A DNA stretch of 64,000 nucleotides from positions 186,001-250,000 of the forward strand of contig MGPC01000018.1 in the NCBI GenBank assembly GCA_001797315.1, written 5' to 3'. Source of the stretch: Curvibacter sp. GWA2_64_110. Its GTDB lineage: Bacteria; Pseudomonadota; Gammaproteobacteria; Burkholderiales; Burkholderiaceae_C. The notes under the pieces were generated by a model. The model did no database searches and was not told where the DNA came from. It saw only the letters and a program-made list of their open reading frames with translations. A program made the translations under genes and the position numbers. Below, one piece after another: positions 18,448-32,989 of the stretch (positions are counted from its first letter, which is position 1; the number at the start of each line of letters is the position of its first letter).

Positions 18448-19410
18448 ATGAAACGCAGACCTCTACTCCTTGGCGCCGCACTGGCACCGTTCGCCGGCGC
18501 AACCCTGGCACAGACCAAGCCGATCCGCCTGATCGTGCCGTATGCGGCCGGCGGCCCGATCGACATCACGGCGCGGGCCCTGGCCGAGCGCGTGAAGGAC
18601 ACGCTGGGTCCGGTCATCATCGAGAACCGGCCCGGCGCCGGCGGCAACATCGGCGCCGACACCGTGGCCAAGGCCGCGCCGGACGGCCTGACCATCGGCA
18701 TCGCCGCCACCGCCACCCACGCGGTGAACCCCTGGCTCTACAGCCGCATGCCCTACAACGCCGCTACGGATTTCGCCCCCATCACGCAGATGCTGCGCGT
18801 GCCCAATGTGCTGGTGATGAATGCCGACACCGCCAAACGGCTGCACATCAACACCCTGCGCGACCTGATCGCCTATGCCAAGGCCAACCCGGGCAAGCTC
18901 AACTACGGCTCCGGCGGCAACGGCAGCGCCGGCCATCTGGCGGGCGAGATGTTCAAGGCACAGGCCGGCATCTTCGTCGTGCACATCCCCTACAACGGCG
19001 GCAACCCGGCGCAACTGGCGCTGCTGAGCGGCCAGGTGGACTTCAACATCGACAACCTGGCCACCGCCGCGCCCAACATCCGCAGCGGCAAGCTCAAGGC
19101 GATTGCCGTCACCACGCAGCAGCGCTCGCCCGCCCTGCCGGATGTGCCGCCGATGGCCGACACGCTCAAGGGCTTTGCCATCGACACCTGGTGGGGCCTG
19201 GTGGCTCCAGCGGCCACACCGAAGGACGTGATTGCCAAACTCAACCAGGCCTTCGTCGCCGCGCTCAAGGCACCGGAGACGCACACCCGCTTCGCCGCCC
19301 TGATGGCCGAGCCGGTGCCCAGCACGCCCGAGGCCTTCGGCACCTTCATGAAGGGCGAACTGGCGCGCTACGAACGGGTGGTCAAGGCTTCGGGAGCCAA
19401 GGTCGATTGA
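18448..19410 (+). CDS. Bug-family tripartite tricarboxylate transporter substrate-binding protein
   Basis: KPIRLIVPYAAGGPIDITARALAERV...VIIENRPGAGGNIGAD. Confidence 0.93.
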   Translation: MKRRPLLLGAALAPFAGATLAQTKPIRLIVPYAAGGPIDITARALAERVKDTLGPVIIENRPGAGGNIGADTVAKAAPDGLTIGIAATATHAVNPWLYSRMPYNAATDFAPITQMLRVPNVLVMNADTAKRLHINTLRDLIAYAKANPGKLNYGSGGNGSAGHLAGEMFKAQAGIFVVHIPYNGGNPAQLALLSGQVDFNIDNLATAAPNIRSGKLKAIAVTTQQRSPALPDVPPMADTLKGFAIDTWWGLVAPAATPKDVIAKLNQAFVAALKAPETHTRFAALMAEPVPSTPEAFGTFMKGELARYERVVKASGAKVD

Positions 19411-19467
19411 GGCTTCAAGCCTTTCAGGCCTCTCGCGCCGTGGTGACGGCGCGAACAGCTATCAAAT

Positions 19468-19818
19468 TCATAGCTGAACGCCGAACTTGCGCAGCAGCGG
19501 CAGCATGGCCAGGTAGCAGCCAATGGTGGCGGCACTGGCCAGCCCCAGGCTGAGCCAGAAGCCCAGGCCCTGCCGCAACAGCAGCGGCAGCAGCACGAAC
19601 AGCGCCAGTGAAGGCAACACCAGCCAGAAGATCTGGCTCGACAGGCCGGCGATCTCGCTCGCCGGTGTGCCCTCCACATGCAGCCAGATGAAGGCCAGCA
19701 AGGAAGTCAGCGGCAGCGAGGCCACCAGGGCGGCAAAACCCGAACTGCGCTTGGCCATCTCGGTGATGGCCACGATGAGCAGGGCCGATACCAATACCTT
19801 GAGGGTGTAATACAGCAT
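19468..19818 (-). CDS. DUF3147-like small membrane protein
   Basis: MLYYTLKVLVSALLIVAITEMAKRSSGFAALVASLPLTSLLA. Confidence 0.75.
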   Translation of the reverse strand: MLYYTLKVLVSALLIVAITEMAKRSSGFAALVASLPLTSLLAFIWLHVEGTPASEIAGLSSQIFWLVLPSLALFVLLPLLLRQGLGFWLSLGLASAATIGCYLAMLPLLRKFGVQL

Positions 19819-19820
19819 GC

Positions 19821-20703
<883 letters not shown>

Positions 20704-20816
20704 GATGCGTCCTTTCCATCAGTGAGTGGAAGGCGCATGGTAGGCCATCGCAGTGAAGTTGACCATGACGCTGCGCTATTCATTTGCGCTTGCTTCGCCG
20801 ACGGTTGATGCGTGCG

Positions 20817-21536
20817 CTATTCGCCCAGGTAGGCCGCGCGTACCGCCGGGTCGTGCAGCAGCGTCTGCGCCGGGCCGCTGAGCGTGATCAGGCCCGACTC
20901 CATGACGTAACCACGATCGGCAAGGGCCAGTGCACGGCTGGCGTTCTGCTCCACCAGCAGGATGGTGACGCCCTGTGCCGCCACGTCGCGGATGACCTCG
21001 AAGATCTTGTCCACCATCACCGGCGCCAGGCCCATGGACGGCTCGTCCAGCAGCAGCAGGCGCGGCCGGCTCATGAGGGCGCGCGCCATGGCCAACATCT
21101 GCTGTTCACCACCGCTGAGCGTGCCGGCCAGCTGGCCGTGGCGTTCCTTCAGGCGCGGGAACAACGCGTACATCTGCTCGGTGTCGACGGCGATCTGCGC
21201 CTTGTCGTCGCGGCAGTAGGCGCCCATCTGCAGGTTCTCGGCAATGCTCATGCGCGTGAACACGCCGCGCCCTTCCGGCACCATGGCCAGGCCCTGGCGC
21301 ACCAGGTCCCAGGCGCCCTGGCCGGCGATCGGGCGGCCGAGGTAGTGCAGCTCACCCGCGTTGGCCGGCAGGGTGCCGGTGATGGCCTTCATGGTGCTGG
21401 TCTTGCCGGCGCCGTTGGAGCCGATCAGGCACACCAGCTCGCCGGCGCGCACGTCAAAGTCGATGCCCTTGACGGCCTGGATGCCGCCGTAGGCAACCTG
21501 CAGACCGCGGACCTGCAGCAAGGCTTCGTTACTCAT
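20817..21536 (-). CDS. livF: Branched-chain amino acid ABC transporter ATP-binding protein
   Basis: Walker A GSNGAGKTS, LSGGEQQ, LLLDEPSMGL. Confidence 0.92.
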   Translation of the reverse strand: MSNEALLQVRGLQVAYGGIQAVKGIDFDVRAGELVCLIGSNGAGKTSTMKAITGTLPANAGELHYLGRPIAGQGAWDLVRQGLAMVPEGRGVFTRMSIAENLQMGAYCRDDKAQIAVDTEQMYALFPRLKERHGQLAGTLSGGEQQMLAMARALMSRPRLLLLDEPSMGLAPVMVDKIFEVIRDVAAQGVTILLVEQNASRALALADRGYVMESGLITLSGPAQTLLHDPAVRAAYLGE

Positions 21537-22326
21537 GCGGGCTGCTCCTGTGTGGCAGTGCTGGCGCCGTGGCCGAGGTAGGCCTCGATCACCTGGGCAT
21601 TGCGCTGCACTTCGGCCGGCGTGCCTTGCGCGATCTGGCGGCCGTAGTCGAGCACGGTGACGCGGTCGCACAGGCCCATCACCAGCTTGACGTCATGCTC
21701 GATCAGCAACACGGTGCGGCCATCGTTCCGGATCTTGTCGATCAGGGCGCGCAGCTGCACTTTCTCGGTGGCGTTCATACCGGCGGCCGGCTCGTCCAGC
21801 GCCAGCAGCTGCGGCTCGGTGGCCAAGGCGCGCGCGATTTCCAGCCGGCGCTGGTCGCCGTAGCTGAGCGTGCGCGCCTTGTAGTCGGCCAACTGGCCGA
21901 TGCCGACGTAGGCCAGCAGTTCGTGCGCACGCGCAGCGATCGCGGCCTCCTCGGCCTTGAAGGCGGGGGTACGGAAAATGGCGCCCAGCAGGCCGGTGCG
22001 GGAACGGATGTGGCGGCCCACCATCACGTTTTCCAGCGCCGTCATGTCGGCAAACAGGCGGATGTTCTGGAAGGTGCGCGCAATGCCGGCCTTGGCCACC
22101 TCGTGCACGGCGCTGGGCTGGTAGGGCCGGCCGGCCAGCTCGAAGGTGCCGCTGTCGGGCGTGTAGAGGCCGGTGATGACGTTGAAGAAAGTGGTCTTGC
22201 CGGCGCCGTTGGGGCCGATCAGACCGTAGACCTGGCCACGCTCGATGCGCAGGCCGACATCGCTCAGCGCCTGCAGGCCACCGAAGCGTTTGCTCACACC
22301 ACTGACCTGCAACAGCACCTCGCCGC

Positions 22327-22330
<4 letters not shown>
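21533..22330 (-). CDS. livG: Branched-chain amino acid ABC transporter ATP-binding protein
   Basis: Walker A GPNGAGKTT, LALDEPAAGMN; Liv-type order. Confidence 0.92.
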
Positions 22331-23427
<1,097 letters not shown>

Positions 23428-23428
23428 C

Positions 23429-24358
23429 TCAAGCCCGGTCGGCGACCCGCTCGCCCAACAAGCCCGAAGGCCGCAGCGTCAACACCACGATCAGCACGAT
23501 GAAGGCGAAGATGTCGGCATAGTGGCTGCCCAGCACACCGCCGGTGAGGTCGCCGATGTAGCCGGCGCCGATCGATTCGATCAGCCCGAGCAGGATGCCG
23601 CCGACCACGGCGCCGGCCAGGTTGCCGATGCCGCCGAAAACCGCTGCCGTGAAGGCCTTGAGCCCGGGCAGGAAACCCATGCTGTGCTGCACCGTGCCGT
23701 AGTTGGCGGCCCACATCACGCCGGCCACCGCCGCCAGCACGGCGCCGATGATGAAGGTGGCCGAGATCACGCGGTCCGGCCGCACGCCCATGAGCGCCGC
23801 CACGCGCGGGTTCTCGGCGGTGGCGCGCATGGCGCGGCCCAGTTTGGTGGCGTGCACCAGCCACATCAGCCCGGCCAGGCAGACGGCCGTCAACGCCAGA
23901 ATCAGCACCTGCGTCGGCGTGATGGTGGCACCCCCGATCGGAATGGGCTCGCTCGGCAGCAGCGCGGGGAAGGACTTGTAGTTGGGCTTCCAGATGATCA
24001 TGGCCAGCGTCTGCAGCAGGATGGACATGCCGATGGCGGTGATCAGCGGCGCCAGCCGGGGCGCATTGCGCAGCGGCCGGTAGGCGATCTTCTCGATGCT
24101 GTAGTTGAGCGTGGCGGCCACCACACAGGCGATCAGCATGGCCAGCAGCAGGATGAGCCAACCCGGCGCGCCCGGCATGGCGCCCTGCATCAGGCTGATG
24201 ACGCTCCAGCTGGTGAGCGCACCCACCATCAGCACCTCGCCGTGGGCGAAGTTGATCAGGCCGATGATGCCGTACACCATGGTGTAGCCCAGCGCCACCA
24301 GCGCGTACATGCTGCCCAGTACCAGGCCGTTGATGATTTGCTGCAGGAGGATGTCCAT
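23429..24358 (-). CDS. livH: Branched-chain amino acid ABC transporter permease
   Basis: QQIINGLVLGSMYALVALGYTMVYGIIGLINFAHGEV. Confidence 0.93.
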   Translation of the reverse strand: MDILLQQIINGLVLGSMYALVALGYTMVYGIIGLINFAHGEVLMVGALTSWSVISLMQGAMPGAPGWLILLLAMLIACVVAATLNYSIEKIAYRPLRNAPRLAPLITAIGMSILLQTLAMIIWKPNYKSFPALLPSEPIPIGGATITPTQVLILALTAVCLAGLMWLVHATKLGRAMRATAENPRVAALMGVRPDRVISATFIIGAVLAAVAGVMWAANYGTVQHSMGFLPGLKAFTAAVFGGIGNLAGAVVGGILLGLIESIGAGYIGDLTGGVLGSHYADIFAFIVLIVVLTLRPSGLLGERVADRA

Positions 24359-24405
24359 TGAATTCCTAACGCAATGTCTGTGCCATCTGCGTCGGGTCCC
24401 ACGCG

Positions 24406-25704
24406 TTATTTTTTCTTGGCGTCGTTCAGTGCGCGCAGTGTACGCATCTTCTCGGCGATTTTGATCTCCAGGCCGCGTTCCACGGGTCGGTAGAAACCCG
24501 GCTCGGCCATGCCGTCGGGCAGGTAGCGCTCGCCGGCGGCAAAACCGCCCTCCTCGTCATGGGCGTAGCGGTAACCCTTGCCGTAGTCGAGCTCCTTCAT
24601 CAGCTTGGTCGGCGCATTGCGCAGGTGCATCGGCACCGGGCGCGTGCCGTCCTTCTTGATGAAGGCCTTGGCCTCGTTGAAGGCCTTGTAGACAGCATTG
24701 CTCTTCGGCGCAATGGCCAGGTACACCACGCACTCGGCCAGCGCCAGTTCGCCCTCGGGCGAGCCCAGCCGTTCGTAGACCTCGGCCGCATCGAGCGCCA
24801 GGCGCAGCGCGCGCGGGTCGGCCAGGCCGATGTCTTCGCTCGCCATGCGGACCAGACGGCGCGCCATGTAGCGCGGGTCGGCACCGCCGTCGAGCATGCG
24901 CAGAAACCAGTAGAGCGAAGCATCGGGGTCGGAGCCGCGCACCGACTTGTGCAGCGCGCTGATGGTGTCGTAGAACTGCTCGCCGCCCTTGTCGTAACGG
25001 CGCATGCGCTCACCCAGCACCTTGAGCAGCCAGGGTTCGGTGATGGTGGCCTGCTTCTGCTGCTGGGCCGCCACGGCCAACGTCTCCAGCGTGTTGAGCA
25101 GGCGGCGCGCATCGCCGTCGGCATAGGCAATCAGCTTGTCGATTGCTACAGTTTCAATAGCTGGTACCGCTTGTATTTCAAGGGTCCGGGCCACTATTTG
25201 CTTCAAATCCTCTTCCGTCAGCGACTGCAACACATACACCGCCGCGCGCGACAGCAAAGCCGAGTTGACCTCGAAGGACGGGTTTTCGGTGGTGGCGCCG
25301 ATGAAGGTGAACAGGCCGCTCTCGACGTGCGGCAGGAAGGCGTCCTGCTGGCTCTTGTTGAAGCGGTGCACCTCGTCGACGAACACGATGGTGCGCCGGC
25401 CCTGGCCCAGCGCCACCTGCGCCTGCTCCACCGCCTCGCGGATGTCCTTGACGCCGCCCAGCACCGCGCTGATGGTGATGAACTGGGCCCCGAAGGCATC
25501 GGCCATCAGCCGTGCAATGGTGGTCTTGCCCACGCCCGGCGGCCCCCACAGGATGCAGCTGTGCGGCTGGCCCGACTCGAAAGCGATGCGCAGCGGCATG
25601 CCCTCGCCCAGCAGGTGCTGCTGGCCGATGACCTCGCCCAGCGTACGCGGACGCAGGCGTTCGGCCAGGGGTTGATGGGAGACGGCAGTCGAAGAGGTAG
25701 CCAT
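24406..25704 (-). CDS. rarA: Replication-associated recombination protein A (MgsA-type AAA ATPase)
   Basis: LAERLRPRTLGEVIGQQHLL, WGPPGVGKTTIARL, FVDEVHRFNKSQQD. Confidence 0.95.
   Translation of the reverse strand: MATSSTAVSHQPLAERLRPRTLGEVIGQQHLLGEGMPLRIAFESGQPHSCILWGPPGVGKTTIARLMADAFGAQFITISAVLGGVKDIREAVEQAQVALGQGRRTIVFVDEVHRFNKSQQDAFLPHVESGLFTFIGATTENPSFEVNSALLSRAAVYVLQSLTEEDLKQIVARTLEIQAVPAIETVAIDKLIAYADGDARRLLNTLETLAVAAQQQKQATITEPWLLKVLGERMRRYDKGGEQFYDTISALHKSVRGSDPDASLYWFLRMLDGGADPRYMARRLVRMASEDIGLADPRALRLALDAAEVYERLGSPEGELALAECVVYLAIAPKSNAVYKAFNEAKAFIKKDGTRPVPMHLRNAPTKLMKELDYGKGYRYAHDEEGGFAAGERYLPDGMAEPGFYRPVERGLEIKIAEKMRTLRALNDAKKK
25145..25192 (+). repeat. 48-bp dispersed repeat inside rarA
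   Basis: GCTACAGTTTCAATAGCTGGTACCGCTTGTATTTCAAGGGTCCGGGCC. Confidence 0.6.
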
Positions 25705-25746
25705 GGACGGGATAGGATGCAATGGACGCAAGTTTAGAGGACGAAC

Positions 25747-26235
25747 ATGGATACCCCCCGCGACACCCGTTTCCAGGCCGTCGCCGCCCGGCTCGGCCAC
25801 AGCTTCGACGGCCCGCTGCAGGTCGGCGGCCATTACACGCCGATCGTGCAGCACGGCACCACGCTCTACATCAGCGGCCAGGTGCCGCGCGTCGGCCAGA
25901 CCGTGCTCATCACCGGCCGCGTCGGCGCGGACGTGACGCTGGCCCAGGCGCAGACCGCCGCCCAGATCGGCGTCATGCGTGGTCTTACCCTGTTGCGCCA
26001 GACCTTGGGCAGCCTCGACCAGATCGAGCGCGTCCTGCGCCTGACGGTCTACGTGCAGTGCAGTCCCGATTTCACCCTGCTGAGCGAAGTGGCGGACGGC
26101 GCCTCTGACGTGCTGCACGAGATCCTGGGCGAGGCCGGCGTGCACACGCGCACCTCGGTCGGCGTCTACCAGTTGCCGAAAAACGCCTCGGTGGAACTCG
26201 ACCTGATCGCCGCCAGCCGACCTGCCGGCGGCTGA
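25747..26235 (+). CDS. RidA/YjgF-family protein
   Basis: YISGQVPRVGQ...GSLDQIERVLRLTVYVQ. Confidence 0.85.
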   Translation: MDTPRDTRFQAVAARLGHSFDGPLQVGGHYTPIVQHGTTLYISGQVPRVGQTVLITGRVGADVTLAQAQTAAQIGVMRGLTLLRQTLGSLDQIERVLRLTVYVQCSPDFTLLSEVADGASDVLHEILGEAGVHTRTSVGVYQLPKNASVELDLIAASRPAGG

Positions 26236-26301
26236 CGCCCTTCCCTCCCGGGCGGCGAATCGGGTATCGTGTACGACATCGACATCATTCAAAGGAAGCA
26301 C

Positions 26302-26475
26302 GTGGCGAAACCGAACTACCAATACGAGAAACGGCAGCGCGAACTGGAGAAGAAGAAAAAGAAGGAAGAAAAGGCACAGCGCAAGGCCTCGACGCACGAC
26401 ACGCCATCAGCCGACACGCAGCCGGCTGACGCACCCGACGCGGGTCAGGCAGCGCCAGCGCCGGAAACGAAGTAA
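26302..26475 (+). CDS. Small Lys-rich hypothetical protein
   Basis: GTG start after AAAGGAAG; VAKPNYQYEKRQRELEKKKKKEEK. Confidence 0.55.
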   Translation: MAKPNYQYEKRQRELEKKKKKEEKAQRKASTHDTPSADTQPADAPDAGQAAPAPETK

Positions 26476-26508
26476 GGCCTCGGCACCGCCCGGGTGCCGG
26501 CCGTCATC

Positions 26509-27157
26509 TCAGGGCCGGATGACATCCGCCCCCTTGGGCGGCTTGAACTGGAAGGCATCCGCGGCCAGGCGCGGATTGACCTCGAACCGGCTGAAGCTCA
26601 AGCGCGAACGCTGGCCGAAACTGTCCAGGATTTCCAGCGCGGCCAGCTCAGCCGTTTTCTCCCCCACACGAAAACCGACGCGGATCGCCTGCAACTGGCC
26701 GTCCTTGGCCTTCGGCGTGGCCAGCACCCACTGCAGCCCCTCCTGGTCCGGCGCTGCCGCCAGCGCAAAATCGGCCTGCAGCGCACGCAGGTCGGGCGCG
26801 GCGGCAATCAACGCCGCCGGCGTGCTGCCCAGCACCTGCGACTGCTTGCGTGCCGTCACCTGGTTCAGGTCCACGTCATAGAGCCACAGCGTCTGGCCGT
26901 CGGCCACCAAGCTCTGCTCGAAGGGTTTCTTGTAGACGAACTTGAAGCGGTTGGGCCGCACGAACTCGAAGCTGCCGCTGGAGGTCTTGCTGCGCGCCGC
27001 CTGTCCCTCGCGGGCCGGCGTGGTCACCACCTGGGTGAAATCGGCGCGGCCGCTGCTGGTGGTCTTCATGAAAAGCGCCAGGCTTTCCAGGCCATCCGCC
27101 CAGGCAGACATTGCGCCACCGGCTATCAAAATAGTAGCAAAAACGTTTTTCAAACCA

Positions 27158-27168
<11 letters not shown>
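26509..27168 (-). CDS. lolA: Outer-membrane lipoprotein carrier protein LolA
   Basis: FTQVV...[43 protein letters not shown]; downstream of ftsK. Confidence 0.9.
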
Positions 27169-30620
<3,452 letters not shown>

Positions 30621-30630
30621 CCTCCTGCCA

Positions 30631-30725
30631 CCCCCAGGCTCCGCTCCCTTCGTTCGCTGCGTCCCCCCCCCTCTGAAGAGGGGGCGCACCCAGCGGCCCG
30701 GCCAAGCCGGTTCCGCGGGAGCCCT
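30631..30725 (+). repeat. C-rich intergenic repeat copy 1 (3' of trxB)
   Basis: CCCCCAGGCTCCG...CCCCCTCTGAAGAGGGGGCGC...AGCGGCCCGGCCAAGCCGGTTCCGCG. Confidence 0.85.
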
Positions 30726-30766
30726 GGAATGGCCGACGCTGCGCGCAGCCCTGAATTGATCAAATC

Positions 30767-30796
30767 TTGAGCAACCTGTCTAAATTTGGTTATAAT
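30767..30796 (+). promoter_or_regulatory. Putative sigma-70 promoter of rpmB-rpmG
   Basis: TTGAGC (30767-30772), 18-bp spacer, TATAAT (30791-30796). Confidence 0.7.
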
Positions 30797-30897
30797 TGCA
30801 GGCTTTGCTGGGTTCGCCCAGTGATCATGGGTTACCGCCACCCTATTGGCGAGGTGAAGCTCTCACGTCAGTGACAGCTGTTTAACGGAGTGTCCTC

Positions 30898-31131
30898 ATG
30901 GCACGCGTATGTGAAGTCACGGGCAAAGGCCCGATGGTCGGAAACAATGTTTCCCACGCCAACAACAAAACCAAGCGCCGGTTCCTGCCGAACCTGCAAT
31001 ATCGCCGTTTCTGGGTTGAATCCGAGAACCGCTGGGTCCGTCTGCGCGTTTCCAGCGCCGCCCTGCGTCTGATCGACAAGAATGGTATCGACTCCGTGCT
31101 CGCCGACCTGCGCGCACGTGGCCAAGCTTAA
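30898..31131 (+). CDS. rpmB: 50S ribosomal protein L28
   Basis: [34 protein letters not shown]. Confidence 0.97.
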   Translation: MARVCEVTGKGPMVGNNVSHANNKTKRRFLPNLQYRRFWVESENRWVRLRVSSAALRLIDKNGIDSVLADLRARGQA

Positions 31132-31142
31132 GGAGCTGAATC

Positions 31143-31313
31143 ATGGCAACCAAAGGCGGACGCGAAAAAATCAAGCTGGAATCCACGGCCGGTACCGGTC
31201 ACTTCTACACCACCAGCAAGAACAAGAAAACCATGCCCGAGAAAATGGCGATCATGAAGTTTGATCCCAAGGCTCGCAAGCACGTGGAATACAAGGAAAT
31301 GAAGCTGAAGTAA
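31143..31313 (+). CDS. rpmG: 50S ribosomal protein L33 (not in the ORF track, 56 aa)
   Basis: Hand translation [56 protein letters not shown]. Confidence 0.96.
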   Translation: MATKGGREKIKLESTAGTGHFYTTSKNKKTMPEKMAIMKFDPKARKHVEYKEMKLK

Positions 31314-31334
31314 TTCAGTCTTTCCTCACGCAGA

Positions 31335-31360
31335 AAAGCCCGCTTCATGCGGGCTTTTTT
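31335..31360 (+). terminator. Rho-independent terminator after rpmG
   Basis: AAGCCCGC-TTCAT-GCGGGCTTTTTT. Confidence 0.9.
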
Positions 31361-31590
31361 GTGGGCGCTTCTTGCATTCGACGACTAGCATGCCGGCACC
31401 CGAGCCGGCGTGGCGGATGGCTGTGGCGTGACGCTGGAGCCAATTCGCGCTTGCCACCGAGTGGACGCACCAACCAAAGCAGTGACACCAACCCCGCGGC
31501 ACATCTGAGATGCGCAGCCCGCGAGCGCGCAAGCGGCACACCATGGACATCCACCGCGCTCGCCAAATACCTGGACGAGAAACAGCCAAC

Positions 31591-31619
31591 AAAAAAGCCA
31601 CCGAACACGGTGGCTTTTT
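31591..31619. terminator. Bidirectional terminator 3' of the desaturase gene
   Basis: AAAAAAGCCACCGAACACGGTGGCTTTTT. Confidence 0.85.
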
Positions 31620-31635
31620 CATGAGCGCCAATGCT

Positions 31636-32850
31636 TCAGGCGCGTGCTGCCCGCAGCTTGCGCGAAAACTCCTGCAGTGCGGCAATGCCGCTTTCCTCGG
31701 CATGGTGGCACCAGGTTTGCAGATTGACCAGCAGCTGCTCGCGCGAGAGCGAGGTGTTGAGCCAGAGCTGGCGCAGCTCTTCGCGCATGGTCACCATCTT
31801 GTCGAGCACCGGCGAAGCAGCGCGGATCTTGGCCAGCTTAGGCATGACGGCCGCGGGCACCTTGTCGGCATCGCGGTGCAGCCAGCGGTTGGCGGCCTTG
31901 ATGACGGCGGTGTCGGCGCTGCGGGCCTTCAGGGCGGTCACTTCCTGCTGGAGGGCGCGCTGCATGCCATGGGCGTAACCGGCCATGATTTCATAGCGGT
32001 TGGTAATCAGGGCTTCCAGGGTCTTGTCGTCGGCCACCGGCTTGATGTCGCCATAAGCCAGCTTGGGCGGCGTCTTCTTGACCTTGGCCAGACCCACCTT
32101 CTGCATCAGGCTGATGTAGACCCAGCCGATGTCGAACTCATAGGGTTTGACCGACAGCTTGGCCGAGGTCGGGTAGGTGTGGTGGTTGTTGTGCAGTTCC
32201 TCGCCGCCGATGATGATGCCCCAGGGCGAGATGTTGGTGCTGGCATCGGGCGCCTCGAAGTTGCGGTAGCCCCAGTAGTGGCCAATGCCGTTGATGATGC
32301 CGGCGGCGGTGACCGGGATCCAGGCCATCTGCACGGCCCACACGGCCAGGCCGGCGGCGCCGAACAGGGTCAGGTCGATGATCATCATCAGGCCCACGCC
32401 CTGCCAGGAATAGCGAGTGTAGAGATTGCGCTCGATCCAGTCGTCCGGCGTGCCATGGCCGTAACGCGCCATGGTCTCCTTGTTCCTGGACTCGGCACGG
32501 TAAAGCTCGGCACCTTCCCAGAACACCTTCTTGATGCCGTAGACGTGCGGGCTGTGCGGGTCTTCGGCCTGCTCGCATTTGGCGTGGTGCTTGCGGTGGA
32601 TCGAGGCCCATTCCTTGGTCACCTGGCCGGTGGTCAGCCAGAGCCAGAAGCGGAAGAAGTGGGAGGCGATCGGGTGCAGGTCGAGCGCGCGGTGGGCCTG
32701 ATGACGGTGCAGAAAGATGGTGACGCTGGCAATGGTGACGTGCGTCATGGCCAGGGTGAACAGAACGATCTGCCACCAGGCCAGATTCCACAGACCGTGG
32801 GCCAGCCACTCGATGGCGGCATTCAGCACAGCCCAGTCAGGTAACAACAT
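31636..32850 (-). CDS. Fatty acid (acyl-CoA) desaturase
   Basis: Histidine boxes HRHQAH, HRKHH, HNNHH; multiple TM. Confidence 0.92.
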   Translation of the reverse strand: MLLPDWAVLNAAIEWLAHGLWNLAWWQIVLFTLAMTHVTIASVTIFLHRHQAHRALDLHPIASHFFRFWLWLTTGQVTKEWASIHRKHHAKCEQAEDPHSPHVYGIKKVFWEGAELYRAESRNKETMARYGHGTPDDWIERNLYTRYSWQGVGLMMIIDLTLFGAAGLAVWAVQMAWIPVTAAGIINGIGHYWGYRNFEAPDASTNISPWGIIIGGEELHNNHHTYPTSAKLSVKPYEFDIGWVYISLMQKVGLAKVKKTPPKLAYGDIKPVADDKTLEALITNRYEIMAGYAHGMQRALQQEVTALKARSADTAVIKAANRWLHRDADKVPAAVMPKLAKIRAASPVLDKMVTMREELRQLWLNTSLSREQLLVNLQTWCHHAEESGIAALQEFSRKLRAARA

Positions 32851-32989
32851 AGTCGGAAACTCTCAACGAAGTAAATATAGTAATAAGGGTGGCCATCAGC
32901 CACCCTCCATGGGTATGAATTTTAAGGCTTTCGACCCGGTTTGACCATCCCCGTACAGCTGCCGGCGAAAAAGCCCAATTCAAGTCAGA

